Origin: Eubacterium sp. AF22-8LB
GTDB taxonomy: Bacteria; Bacillota_I; Bacilli_A; Erysipelotrichales; Erysipelotrichaceae
NCBI RefSeq assembly: GCF_003458715.1
Contig: NZ_QRVI01000004.1
Location: 49,044 to 113,043 of the forward strand
Direction of reading: 5' to 3'
DNA length: 64,000 nt
Shown here: piece after piece, positions 25,103 through 34,175 of the stretch
How positions within the stretch are numbered: the stretch's first letter is position 1
Layout: each line of letters opens with the position of its first letter
The notes under the pieces: generated by a model
What the model was told of the DNA's origin: nothing
What the model saw: the letters and a program-made list of their open reading frames with translations, nothing else
Database searches by the model: none
Program-made: the position numbers and the translations under genes

Positions 25103-26110
25103 ATGAAAAGAATTACCATTTATGATGTTGCCAAAGAAGCAGATGTCTCTTTAGCAACTGTATCACGTGTTATTAATGATAGTAATGTGGTACGTGAAGA
25201 CACACGTTTACGTGTTCAACAGGCCATTGAAAAATTGGGCTACAAACCAAATGCGATTGCGCAAGGGCTAGCGCTATCAAAAACAACTACGATTTCAATC
25301 GTTATGAGTGAAAAATTATTTGCGTATAACGCAAAGATTTTGAATGGTTTGATGGATGTCGCAAAAATCTACAACTACAACATCATGTTCCATACGACAA
25401 GTAAGGGTATTTCTAAAATGCAGGATGTGATTGAATCTATTATTAAATCACGTGTAGATGGTGTCATCTTATTTAACGATAATTTCTCAGAAGATGAAAT
25501 GGAAGTATTACACGAATACCAGATTCCAATGGTAGTTGTTGGAAGCAAATTAAAAGGACAAAAGATTGGTAATGTAGGAAATGTTTATATTGACTTTGAA
25601 CGCATGGCCTATGAATTTGTGAATGAATGCTTCGGAAAGGGTATTGATGATATTTCAATGGTAGAAGATAAATTAAATCTTTCTATGATGGAACAATTAA
25701 AAGCAGGTGTAGACCGTGCTTATGCAGAAAAAGGCTTAGTATTCGATAAATATGTAACTTATGATGATAGTTATAAGTCAAGCTATACATTCTTATCTGA
25801 CTACTATAAGAGTCATAAGCCAAGTCGTATGGTTATCACATTCCGTGATTCTCAAGCCATCGCTTTGATGAATGCATGTAAAGAGAGTGGATATTCCATT
25901 CCAGATGATACAGAACTTGTATGTATCTTGAATTCAAAATATCTAACAATGATGCGTCCAACGATTTCAACATACAACATTCCTGAATATGATTTAGGTG
26001 CTGTTGCGATGCGTTTATTGACTAAGATGTTAGTAGATGATGAATCGGTAAAACAGAATAAAGATATTGAAATCTCATTCTCAAAAATGTTTAGAGAAAC
26101 GACAAAGTAA
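25103..26110 (+). CDS. ccpA: LacI-family regulator, CcpA-like
   Basis: 335 residues. N-terminal HTH TIYDVAKEADVSLATVSRVI, hinge PNAIAQGLALSKT, then a periplasmic-binding-like core. The C-terminal YDLGAVAMRLLTKML stretch after MMRPTIST closely resembles CcpA. Position after murC, ytxG and a ytxH-position gene is that of B. subtilis ccpA, though aroA is absent between. The effector domain is divergent, so response to HPr-Ser-P is not proven. If it is CcpA, it controls carbon catabolite repression, and the cre-like site upstream suggests autoregulation. Confidence 0.7.
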   Translation: MKRITIYDVAKEADVSLATVSRVINDSNVVREDTRLRVQQAIEKLGYKPNAIAQGLALSKTTTISIVMSEKLFAYNAKILNGLMDVAKIYNYNIMFHTTSKGISKMQDVIESIIKSRVDGVILFNDNFSEDEMEVLHEYQIPMVVVGSKLKGQKIGNVGNVYIDFERMAYEFVNECFGKGIDDISMVEDKLNLSMMEQLKAGVDRAYAEKGLVFDKYVTYDDSYKSSYTFLSDYYKSHKPSRMVITFRDSQAIALMNACKESGYSIPDDTELVCILNSKYLTMMRPTISTYNIPEYDLGAVAMRLLTKMLVDDESVKQNKDIEISFSKMFRETTK

Positions 26111-26133
26111 GAGTTCATTTTGAACTCTTTTTT
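26109..26133 (+). terminator. ccpA-like gene terminator
   Basis: Perfect 9-bp arms 26109-26117 and 26121-26129 around TTT, overlapping the stop codon, then T. It also contains the ybeY -35. Confidence 0.8.
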
Positions 26134-26148
26134 AGTTTGTTGTATAAT
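26120..26148 (+). promoter_or_regulatory. ybeY promoter, apparently leaderless
   Basis: TTGAAC (26120-26125), 17-bp spacer, TATAAT (26143-26148). The ATG begins seven bases after the -10, where transcription should start. Confidence 0.6.
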
Positions 26149-26154
26149 CTAGGC

Positions 26155-26610
26155 ATGGAAATAATTTTTACAAACAACGCAAAAGATAGAAGTGTCTATC
26201 GATACAAAAAAGACTTTGAAATGATACTAGAACGTGCCTGCCAGGTGTTAGACAGAAAGGGAGATTGGAGTTTATCTGTAATTTATGTGACACCTGAACA
26301 GATTCATGAAATCAATCGTGATTATCGTAATGTCGATCGTCCTACGGATGTGATTAGCTTTGCGATTCAAGACGATATGAGTGATATGTTGATTGAAGAG
26401 GATCAATATGAGCTTGGTGATATCTTTATTAACGTACAAGCCATTCGTGATCAAGCTAAGGCTTATGGCCATTCGATTCGTCGTGAAGCTTGTTTCTTGT
26501 TTTGTCATGGACTTTTGCATTTAATGGGATATGACCACATGAAGGAAGAGGATGAAAAGGTCATGTTCGCCTTACAGGATGAGATTTTAGATGAATTGGT
26601 TCAAAGGTAG
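26155..26610 (+). CDS. ybeY: endoribonuclease YbeY (16S rRNA maturation)
   Basis: 151 residues with the zinc motif HGLLHLMGYDH (about residues 116-126) and the DVISFAIQ strand. YbeY acts in 16S rRNA 3' processing and ribosome quality control. ATG 26155 fits family length; TTG 26137 lies upstream of the -10 and cannot be on the transcript. No SD exists, which fits leaderless translation. dgkA overlaps the end by 20 bp. Confidence 0.94.
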   Translation: MEIIFTNNAKDRSVYRYKKDFEMILERACQVLDRKGDWSLSVIYVTPEQIHEINRDYRNVDRPTDVISFAIQDDMSDMLIEEDQYELGDIFINVQAIRDQAKAYGHSIRREACFLFCHGLLHLMGYDHMKEEDEKVMFALQDEILDELVQR

Positions 26611-26938
26611 ATTCAAATATGCTTTTGAAGGACTGTTTTATGCTTTCACATGTGATCGTAGTATACGTCTTCAAGGGATATTTGGACTTATAGTGATTTT
26701 GTTTGGCTTTCTATTTCATTGTACACTCAATGAGTGGATACTGTTGATTGGAGCTATCTGTATGGTTTGGTTTAGTGAAATTATCAATTCATGTATTGAA
26801 AGATGTGTAGACTACATCTCTTTAGAGCATACAGACCAGGCAAAACACATCAAGGATATGGCAGCAGGAGCTGTCTTTATTATCAGTATATTTGCTGCAA
26901 TTATAGGGCTCTATGTATTTATCCCTAAACTATTTTAA
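26591..26938 (+). CDS. dgkA: diacylglycerol/undecaprenol kinase, DgkA family
   Basis: 115 residues, three membrane helices, with the family motif E-x-INSCIERCVDYIS and HTDQAKHIKDMAAGAV that bind Mg-ATP. In Gram-positives this enzyme phosphorylates undecaprenol to recycle the cell-wall lipid carrier. Overlaps ybeY and precedes era, the conserved ybeY-dgkA-era order (cdd is absent). Confidence 0.93.
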   Translation: MNWFKGRFKYAFEGLFYAFTCDRSIRLQGIFGLIVILFGFLFHCTLNEWILLIGAICMVWFSEIINSCIERCVDYISLEHTDQAKHIKDMAAGAVFIISIFAAIIGLYVFIPKLF

Positions 26939-26949
26939 TCGGAGGTAAA

Positions 26950-27858
26950 ATGAGTAATTATAAATCAGGATTTATTGCGATCGTAGGAAGACCCAATGCT
27001 GGAAAATCAACCTTATTGAATGCATTGTTGAAAGAAAAGATTGCGATTATGTCGGATAAACCAAATACGACAAGAAACAACATTTCAGGCATTTTAACAC
27101 ATGAAGATTGTCAATATGTGTTTGTGGATACACCAGGTATTCATAAGCCGCAACAACAGCTTGGACGTGTATTAAATAAAAATGCCTATTCTGCTATGGA
27201 AGATTGCGATGTGATCGGATGGATTGTAGATGGAAGTCAAGCCTTTGGGACAGGGGATTCCTTTATTTTAAAACGTATTGAAACACTGCACAAACCTGTT
27301 GTTTTGATTATGAATAAAATTGATAAGCTTCCAAAGGAACAATTATTAAAGCGTTTGATGTATTGGCAGAAACAATATGACTTTAATGACATTGTACCAA
27401 TCAGTGCATTGGATAAAGATAACCTAGAAGAGTTATTAAAAGTATTTAAGGGGTATTTACCAGAAGGGGAGCCAATGTTTCCTGAAGAAATGAAATCCGA
27501 TCATGATATTAATTTTAGAATGTGTGAAATCGTTCGTGAAAAGATTTTATTTAAGACACACGAGGAAATTCCTCATAGTGTAGCGGTCATTCTTGAACGT
27601 AAGGAAAAACGTGGAAACCGTATGTATCTTCAGATGATGGTTGTGGTAGATCGTGAGTCACAAAAGGGTATTTTGATTGGAAAACAAGCAAGTATGATTC
27701 GCTCCATTCGTCTTGAAGCGCAAAAAGAATTAAAGGATATGCTTGGATGCAGTGTGGATCTAGAATTGTTTGTGCGTGTAGAAAAGAATTGGCGTAATCA
27801 TGAAAACAAGATCAAAGAATTTGGCTTAGACGAATTGGAACAAATCGATGAAGACTAA
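26950..27858 (+). CDS. era: GTPase Era
   Basis: 302 residues. G1 GRPNAGKST (about residue 12), switch NTTRNNISG, G3 DTPGIH, G4 NKID, then the C-terminal KH domain with GKQASMIRSIR. Era binds the 3' end of 16S rRNA in 30S assembly. SD GGAGGT. Overlaps recO by 11 bp. Confidence 0.98.
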   Translation: MSNYKSGFIAIVGRPNAGKSTLLNALLKEKIAIMSDKPNTTRNNISGILTHEDCQYVFVDTPGIHKPQQQLGRVLNKNAYSAMEDCDVIGWIVDGSQAFGTGDSFILKRIETLHKPVVLIMNKIDKLPKEQLLKRLMYWQKQYDFNDIVPISALDKDNLEELLKVFKGYLPEGEPMFPEEMKSDHDINFRMCEIVREKILFKTHEEIPHSVAVILERKEKRGNRMYLQMMVVVDRESQKGILIGKQASMIRSIRLEAQKELKDMLGCSVDLELFVRVEKNWRNHENKIKEFGLDELEQIDED

Positions 27859-28570
27859 AATTCAAGCGCTTGTTTTAAGTGTTGTTGAATACAAAGAAAA
27901 GGATGGCTTAGTCAAGGTGTTGACGGCCGATTCCATTCTAACTTTATATGCGAGAGGACTGTTCAAACCAAATTCTAAGAATTTGCGGCTTGTACAGCCC
28001 TTTTCTTATAACGAATTCATGATTGAAGATAAAATGAAGATGCCCTTGTTGCTACAGGGACATACCATTCATTATTACTACCATATTCAAGAAGATTTAC
28101 TTAAATCAAGCTGCTGCTTCGTGTTACATGATTTGATTCAAAGAACGCGAAAAGAAGAAAATCTATTCAATGTGTTGTTGGATTGTTGGAACTCAGCCGA
28201 TAAAAATCTTGATGATTTCTATTTCTGGGCATGTATCGTTCTAAAATACTGCATCGAACAAGAGGGAATTCAGCCTTTCGTGGATGGCTGTGTACATTGT
28301 AGTAGTACAAGAGTTGAAACACTTTCACAAAAGGATGGTGGATTCCTATGCGAAAAATGTAATCATGGTCAATATCCAAAATGGAGTATTGAACAACTGA
28401 AAAAATACCGTGCTTTATTTAAGTGTAAAGAAGAAAATTTGGACTATGTTAAAAATCATTTCAATTTCAATCTTGACGATTTAATCTATCTAGCCAAATG
28501 GATGGAGTATCATAGTCAAAAGAATTACCCAAGCATTCGGTTTGTAGAAAATATTCGAGGGTTGAATTAA
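27848..28570 (+). CDS. recO: DNA repair protein RecO
   Basis: 240 residues: N-terminal OB fold (ALVLSVVEYKEKDGLVKVLT) and a helical C-terminal domain with a Cys4 zinc site (CVHC ... CEKC, about residues 148-175). It helps load RecA onto SSB-coated DNA with RecR. Translation is likely coupled to era. Confidence 0.95.
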   Translation: MKTKIQALVLSVVEYKEKDGLVKVLTADSILTLYARGLFKPNSKNLRLVQPFSYNEFMIEDKMKMPLLLQGHTIHYYYHIQEDLLKSSCCFVLHDLIQRTRKEENLFNVLLDCWNSADKNLDDFYFWACIVLKYCIEQEGIQPFVDGCVHCSSTRVETLSQKDGGFLCEKCNHGQYPKWSIEQLKKYRALFKCKEENLDYVKNHFNFNLDDLIYLAKWMEYHSQKNYPSIRFVENIRGLN

Positions 28571-28958
28571 ATGTATCAAGAATTAGCATTTCAAATCGCC
28601 AAAAAAGCACATGCTGGTCAAGTGGATAAAGCCGGCAAGGATTATATTCTTCATCCTATGACAGTCACATCTTATATGGATACAGATACGGAAAAAGCCG
28701 TCGCCTATTTACATGATGTATTAGAAGATACAGATATTACAGTAGAGCAACTAAGAAATTGTAGACACCGTAATCATATTAACGAGAAAAAAGAATGAAA
28801 ACTACCAAAATTATATTTGTAGAATGGCTAAGAAAGTGAAGGTTGCAGATCTTTTGCACAACCTAGATATCACAAGAATCAAGGAACCAACAGAAAGAGA
28901 TTTTAAAAGACTAGAGAAGTATAAGAAGGCCGTTCTTTATTTGGCTATGCATGCATAG
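28571..28958 (+). pseudogene. decayed HD-domain (RelA/SpoT hydrolase-like) small protein
   Basis: The intact start reads HD-family motifs KAGKDYILHP and YLHDVLEDTD, then breaks after about 62 residues. The other two frames carry the continuation: IVDTVIILTRK, then NYQNYICRM and VKVADLLHNLDITRI ending at 28958. At least two frameshifts and a small internal loss are needed to join them. Intact relatives are short single-domain HD hydrolases. It begins one base after recO. Confidence 0.8.
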
Positions 28959-28991
28959 TGAGTTGGTGCTCGAGTGAATGATTAAAAACAT

Positions 28992-29021
28992 GCCATGAGA
29001 AATCGTGGCTTTTTGTTTTTT
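28992..29021 (+). terminator. terminator after the era-recO operon
   Basis: Arms GCCATGA and TCGTGGC (one G-T pair), then TTTTTGTTTTTT. Confidence 0.75.
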
Positions 29022-29063
29022 GTCTGTGTGGCTTTTGGTCTAGAAATTTATTGAAAAATAGGA

Positions 29064-29069
29064 TATAAT
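29064..29069 (+). promoter_or_regulatory. glyS -10 element
   Basis: TATAAT 51 bp before the glyS ATG. The leader is too short for a T-box and no T-box sequence is present. -35 weak. Confidence 0.5.
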
Positions 29070-29120
29070 ATGAAAGTGTATCCTTTTGTCTGTATACATG
29101 AAAGAAATGAGGTAATTAAC

Positions 29121-30500
29121 ATGAACGAAAAGACATTCAATGATGTAGTAAATCACATGAAAACCTCTGGGTTTGTTTACCAAGGTTCAGAAATCTATGG
29201 TGGTTTGGCAAATACTTGGGATTTTGGTCCTTTAGGCATTGAATTAAAGAACAATATTAAAAATGCATGGTGGAAACGCTTCATCCAGGAAAGTGAACAC
29301 AATGTTGGTTTACAAAGTGCCATTTTAATGAATCCAAATGTTTGGGTAGCTAGTGGTCACGTTGGAGGCTTTAGTGATCCATTGATGGATTGTAAAGAAT
29401 GTAAAAGCCGTTTTAGAGCGGATCAATTGATTGAAGAAGCGAGCAACCACACAGTAAACTGTGGTGGTATGTCAAATGAAGACATGGAAAACTATATTGC
29501 GGAGCATGAAATCACATGTCCAAAATGTGGCGCTAAAAACTTCACAAACATTCGTCAATTTAACTTGATGTTTAAAACATTCCAGGGTGTTTTGGAAGAT
29601 GCAAAAAGCACAATCTATTTACGTCCTGAAACTGCACAGGGTATCTTTGTCAACTTTAAAAACGTACAAAGAACAATGCGTAAAAAATTACCATTTGGTA
29701 TTGGACAGATTGGTAAAAGCTTCCGTAACGAAATCACACCAGGAAACTTCATTTTCCGTACTCGTGAATTCGAACAGATGGAATTGGAATTCTTCTGTAA
29801 ACCTGGAACTGATTTAGATTGGTTTGAATACTATTGTAAAAACTGTGTTCAATTCTTAAAGGACTTAGGTATCAACGAAGAAAATATTCGTTTACGTGCA
29901 CATGATCCAGAAGAATTGGCTCACTATTCAAATGGTACAAGTGATATCGAATACCACTTCTCTGAACCTATCGGATGGGGTGAGTTATGGGGTATCGCAG
30001 ACCGTACAGATTTTGACTTAAAAGCACACCAGACAACTTCTAAACAAAACTTAGAATACTTTGACCAAGAAGCAAACGAAAAATACATCCCTTACGTTAT
30101 CGAACCAAGTGTAGGTGTTGAACGTTTGATGTTGGCCGTTATGTGTGAAGCATATCAAGAAGAACAATTAGAAAACGATTCTCGTGTTGTATTAAAATTA
30201 CATCCTGCTTTAGCACCATATAAAGTTGCTGTACTTCCACTTTCTAAGAAATTATCTGACCAAGGTGATGAAGTATTCGCAAAATTAGCTAAACACTTCA
30301 GTGTAACTTATGATGATGCACAAAGCATTGGTAAACGTTACCGTCGTCAGGATGCGATTGGTACGCCATTCTGTGTAACTGTTGACTTTGAAACAGCTAA
30401 CGATGGATGTGTAACAGTCAGAGATCGTGACACTATGCAACAAGAACGTGTTTCTTTAGATGATCTTGTTTCATATATTGAAAATAGAATCGCATTTTAA
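29121..30500 (+). CDS. glyS: glycyl-tRNA synthetase, single-chain (alpha2) type
   Basis: 459 residues of the homodimeric class II GlyRS, not the alpha2-beta2 type found at this locus in B. subtilis. Visible features: N-terminal YQGSEIYGGLANTWDFGPLG, a Cys pair region (CKEC, CPKC), motif 2 FRNEI, motif 3 GVERLMLA, and an anticodon-binding C-terminal domain. An in-frame ATG at 29070 lies directly after the -10 and has no SD, so 29121 (SD GAGGTAA) is the start. dnaG overlaps by one base. Confidence 0.97.
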   Translation: MNEKTFNDVVNHMKTSGFVYQGSEIYGGLANTWDFGPLGIELKNNIKNAWWKRFIQESEHNVGLQSAILMNPNVWVASGHVGGFSDPLMDCKECKSRFRADQLIEEASNHTVNCGGMSNEDMENYIAEHEITCPKCGAKNFTNIRQFNLMFKTFQGVLEDAKSTIYLRPETAQGIFVNFKNVQRTMRKKLPFGIGQIGKSFRNEITPGNFIFRTREFEQMELEFFCKPGTDLDWFEYYCKNCVQFLKDLGINEENIRLRAHDPEELAHYSNGTSDIEYHFSEPIGWGELWGIADRTDFDLKAHQTTSKQNLEYFDQEANEKYIPYVIEPSVGVERLMLAVMCEAYQEEQLENDSRVVLKLHPALAPYKVAVLPLSKKLSDQGDEVFAKLAKHFSVTYDDAQSIGKRYRRQDAIGTPFCVTVDFETANDGCVTVRDRDTMQQERVSLDDLVSYIENRIAF

Positions 30501-32266
30501 TGAGCTGGATATCTGAAGATGATATAAAGGCCATTCGTCAACAAGCTGATATTGTTGATGTGATGTCCCACTATATCACATTAGAAAAAAAAGGCAAAGA
30601 TTATAAAGCAATCTGTCCTTTTCATGATGATCATGATCCAAGCTTATCCATTTCAACAGATAAACAAATCTTCAAATGTTTTGTGTGCGGTACAGGAGGA
30701 AATGTCTTTACCTTTGTACAAAAGATTGAAAATATTTCCTTTCTAGAAGCCGTTTGTAAGGTGGCGGAACTGATCCATTATCCACTTCATTTGGATGTAC
30801 ATCAGTTTCAACCTAAGGTGGATGTTAATAAGCCATATTATGACTGTATTCAATCGTACATTCGTTTTTTAACATTTGAGCTAGAGAGTGAGAATGGAGA
30901 AAGTGTTAAACGGTATTTAAGTCAAAGAAAAATAAATGAAGATATTATAAAAAGATTTGAGATTGGGTATGCACCTGAATCGAGTCGTAGTGTGAAGTAT
31001 CTCAAGGCAAAAGGTTTTAACGAACAAATACTTACAGAAACAGGTTTAATTCGTACTCACGATTTAGATACCTATGCCGTATTTGAGCAACGACTTATGA
31101 TTCCCATTCATGATGAGAATGGAAATCCTGTTGGCTTTACGGCTAGACGCCTTAATGAAGATAAGAAAACGGCAAAGTATATCAATACTTCTGAAACGAA
31201 AATCTATCATAAGGGTAATTTGATTTTTAATTATCATAGAGCTAAGGAATTTGCGAAAAAGAACAAACGATGTATTTTAGTCGAAGGGGCTATGGATGTG
31301 ATTGCCTTTGAAAAGGCAGATATCCATGAAAGCATTGCTTGTTTAGGAACGGCTTGTACAAAAGAGCAGATGGTGTTATTAAAACGTTTAAATGTTCCAT
31401 TGGTGGTATGTTATGACGGGGATAGAGCCGGTAAGGCAGCCACTTATAAATTTGGAAAGCTAGCCGTTGATTATGGTTTAGTTTTTTCCATCGTAAAAAA
31501 TACAACGGGTAAAGATCCGGATGAAATATTTAATGAATTAGGAAAAGATGAATTGTATCTATCGGTACATAAAACAGTTTCCTTTGTCGAATTTTTATTT
31601 GAATATTTACCGAACCAATATGATTTAGATAACTACGAGGATAAGAAAAAATTCACTTCGGAAATGCAGTCCTTTATTGAAAGAACATGCACCGACTTTG
31701 AAAAGGCCGATTATTATTCTCGTATCCGTGATTTGACGGGCTTTGATCTATCGCATCAAACACCGCAAGTCATGCCCAAAAAGGAATCCTACACTAGACC
31801 TGCAGCAATTCAAAATATAGAGCCATTAAAAAATGGAAGAACGTTAGCAGAACATGGGGCCTTATGGATGATTCTAAATAGTAAAATTGCGGCCGACCAA
31901 TTCAAAGATCAGATTGGCTTCTTTGAAGATCCAGTCTGTGAAGAATTGTCATTATATTGTTATGACATGTATCGAAGTATGGACCACATCGACTTTGATG
32001 TACTGATGAGTCACATTGAAAAAGAAGAGGTTCGTAATTTGTTAGTAACCCTAATGGAAAATCCATTTCATGTTTATGGATATAATGAAGACTTCTTTAA
32101 CGATAGCTTAATGAAGATCAAAGAGTGTACTTTACAAGCCCAAATTGACAATCTAAACAATCAGATCAAGAATGTTCAGGATCCGATGATCAAGATTTCA
32201 TTGGCGAGTAAAAAACAGGAACTTATAGTTCAAAGAAATGAAATCTTACATCGAAAGGAAGGATGA
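30500..32266 (+). CDS. dnaG: DNA primase
   Basis: 588 residues: CHC2-type zinc finger (CPFHDDHDPS then CFVCG, about residues 38-65), the primase core, TOPRIM with LVEGAMDVIA and CYDGDRAGKAA, and a C-terminal helicase-binding region. It makes RNA primers for replication. Part of the classic macromolecular-synthesis operon with rpoD. Confidence 0.97.
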   Translation: MSWISEDDIKAIRQQADIVDVMSHYITLEKKGKDYKAICPFHDDHDPSLSISTDKQIFKCFVCGTGGNVFTFVQKIENISFLEAVCKVAELIHYPLHLDVHQFQPKVDVNKPYYDCIQSYIRFLTFELESENGESVKRYLSQRKINEDIIKRFEIGYAPESSRSVKYLKAKGFNEQILTETGLIRTHDLDTYAVFEQRLMIPIHDENGNPVGFTARRLNEDKKTAKYINTSETKIYHKGNLIFNYHRAKEFAKKNKRCILVEGAMDVIAFEKADIHESIACLGTACTKEQMVLLKRLNVPLVVCYDGDRAGKAATYKFGKLAVDYGLVFSIVKNTTGKDPDEIFNELGKDELYLSVHKTVSFVEFLFEYLPNQYDLDNYEDKKKFTSEMQSFIERTCTDFEKADYYSRIRDLTGFDLSHQTPQVMPKKESYTRPAAIQNIEPLKNGRTLAEHGALWMILNSKIAADQFKDQIGFFEDPVCEELSLYCYDMYRSMDHIDFDVLMSHIEKEEVRNLLVTLMENPFHVYGYNEDFFNDSLMKIKECTLQAQIDNLNNQIKNVQDPMIKISLASKKQELIVQRNEILHRKEG

Positions 32267-32270
32267 AAGT

Positions 32271-33506
32271 ATGGCAAATACAAGTGAATCTAAAAAATTA
32301 AAGTTTGCGAGCTTAGAAGAAGCAAAAGAATATTTGTTACAGTGCAAAGAACAAAATGTGGATGTTTCACAAAAAGCTTTCTTAGATGCCGTTAGTGCTT
32401 TAAATTTAGATGATGATACAATGGATGATCTATATAACTGGATTGACGAAAACTTGATCGAATTCATTGATGGTGATGAATTGGATGAAGATGAAGTTCT
32501 AGATGATGATCTAAGTGATGAAGATCTAGATGAAGAAGATTCAATTGCTGAAGAAATTTCACAATTGGAAAAAACATTCGCGAATGCTTCACACGCAAAG
32601 ATCAATGATCCAGTTAAGATGTACTTAAAGGAAATTGGTCAAATTCCATTATTGGATCCAAAGGAAGAGCCGATTATAGCTCGTCAGATCCAAGAGGGGG
32701 AACAAGCCAAGGAAGATATTAAGAATCCAGATTTAAGTGAAGAAGAAAGAAAGAAACTTCAAAAAGTTATTGATGAAGGCGAAAATGCTAAACAAACATT
32801 GATATCTTCAAACTTACGTTTAGTTGTTTCTATTGCGAAAAAATATGTAGGACGTGGAATGTTATTCTTGGATTTGATCCAGGAAGGAAACTGTGGATTA
32901 ATCAAAGCCGTTGAAAAATTTGACTACACAAAAGGATTCAAATTCTCAACATATGCGACATGGTGGATTCGTCAATCCATTACACGTGCTATCGCAGACC
33001 AGGCACGTACCATTCGTATTCCTGTGCACATGGTTGAAACCATCAATAAATTAACACGTATTCAACGTCAATTGGTTCAAGACTTAGGCCGTGATCCATT
33101 GCCTGAAGAAATCGCTGAAAAGATGGAAAACATCTCAGCGGAAAAGGTTCGTGAAATCCAAAAGATTGCCTTAGATCCAGTCAGCCTTGAAACACCAATT
33201 GGTGAAGAAGATGACTCACATTTAGGGGACTTCATTGAAGATAAAGACACATTATCTCCAGATGATTACACAAACAACCAATTATTGAAGGATGAAATCA
33301 ACGCGGTATTAGAAGGCCTAACAGAACGTGAAGAAAAAGTATTGCGTTTACGTTTTGGATTGTTAGACGGAAGAACACGTACACTAGAAGAAGTTGGTAA
33401 AGAATTCAACGTAACACGTGAACGTATTCGTCAGATTGAAGCGAAGGCTTTACGCAAGCTAAAAAATCCAAATCGCTGCAAACGCCTAAGAGACTTTGTG
33501 AAATAA
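32271..33506 (+). CDS. rpoD: RNA polymerase primary sigma factor (SigA/RpoD)
   Basis: 411 residues. N-terminal acidic region 1.1, region 1.2 DPVKMYLKEIG, region 2 with SNLRLVVSIAKKY and GFKFSTYATWWIRQ (promoter melting), region 3, and region 4 HTH RTLEEVGKEFNVTRERIRQIE. I chose ATG 32271 (SD AAGGAAGGA) over the earlier in-frame codon inside dnaG. The consensus-like -10/-35 elements across the window fit this factor. Confidence 0.97.
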   Translation: MANTSESKKLKFASLEEAKEYLLQCKEQNVDVSQKAFLDAVSALNLDDDTMDDLYNWIDENLIEFIDGDELDEDEVLDDDLSDEDLDEEDSIAEEISQLEKTFANASHAKINDPVKMYLKEIGQIPLLDPKEEPIIARQIQEGEQAKEDIKNPDLSEEERKKLQKVIDEGENAKQTLISSNLRLVVSIAKKYVGRGMLFLDLIQEGNCGLIKAVEKFDYTKGFKFSTYATWWIRQSITRAIADQARTIRIPVHMVETINKLTRIQRQLVQDLGRDPLPEEIAEKMENISAEKVREIQKIALDPVSLETPIGEEDDSHLGDFIEDKDTLSPDDYTNNQLLKDEINAVLEGLTEREEKVLRLRFGLLDGRTRTLEEVGKEFNVTRERIRQIEAKALRKLKNPNRCKRLRDFVK

Positions 33507-34159
33507 TGATACCTTGTTCGAATCGAATTCAAGAAATATTAGAATGGGTCAATGGAGATGTCATTGCCGATATTGGCTGTGATCATGCCTATGTTGTATG
33601 CAACGCTATTTTGAACCAACAGGCAAAAAAAGGATATGCATGTGATGTAGCCCAAGGTCCATTAGATAATGCGAAGAAAACTATTCTTGAAAATCAATTA
33701 AGTGACCAAGTTACTTGTTGTTTATTGGATGGTATTCAAGGACTTCATGACGATGTCAATCAAATCATTATTTGTGGCATGGGTGGCAAACTCATCATTG
33801 ATATTCTTTCTAAAGGAAAGCTTTATCCAGGATTACGTTTATTGTTGTCAAGTCATAAAGATGATTATGCATTAAGAAAATATTTGATGGAAAACAAAAT
33901 TCATATTGTTCGTGAAAAGATGATTTACGACAACAATCACTATTATCCAATCTTGGATTGTGTTGTGGATACAACTGTTCAAAATATATCCGAAGCTCAT
34001 CTTCGTTTTGGAATGAATATGTTAAGAAATGATACGTATCAAGATTATTTAGATTTTGAAGAGAATAAGTATAGAAACATACTTAGTAAAGTTTTGAAGC
34101 CAGAGTTTCTTGAAAAAATTGAATATATAAAAGAAATCCGTACTCAGAGAATTTCCTGA
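33506..34159 (+). CDS. trmK: tRNA (adenine-N1)-methyltransferase TrmK
   Basis: 217 residues with SAM motif IADIGCDHAYV (about residue 20), the GMGG motif near residue 92, and the LLLSSHKDD region. It makes m1A22 in tRNA. Start overlaps the rpoD stop by one base (TAATG). Its 3' end overlaps convergent ispH by 16 bp. Confidence 0.92.
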   Translation: MIPCSNRIQEILEWVNGDVIADIGCDHAYVVCNAILNQQAKKGYACDVAQGPLDNAKKTILENQLSDQVTCCLLDGIQGLHDDVNQIIICGMGGKLIIDILSKGKLYPGLRLLLSSHKDDYALRKYLMENKIHIVREKMIYDNNHYYPILDCVVDTTVQNISEAHLRFGMNMLRNDTYQDYLDFEENKYRNILSKVLKPEFLEKIEYIKEIRTQRIS

Positions 34160-34175
34160 ATACGGATTTTTGGTT
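34134..34175. terminator. shared bidirectional terminator of trmK and ispH
   Basis: 14-base arms 34134-34147 and 34156-34169 with one mismatch. Both stop codons (34157-34159 plus; 34146-34144 minus) lie in it. T-rich run follows on the plus side; on the minus side the tail is TTTCTT. Confidence 0.8.

Noticed and set aside
29070..29120. N-terminal extension of glycyl-tRNA synthetase from ATG 29070
   Set aside because: The ATG directly follows the -10 and lacks an SD; GlyRS starts at the next ATG with SD GAGGTAA.
28960..29120. T-box leader for glyS
   Set aside because: I looked for the GGTGGTACCGCG element and found none; the leader is only about 45 bases.
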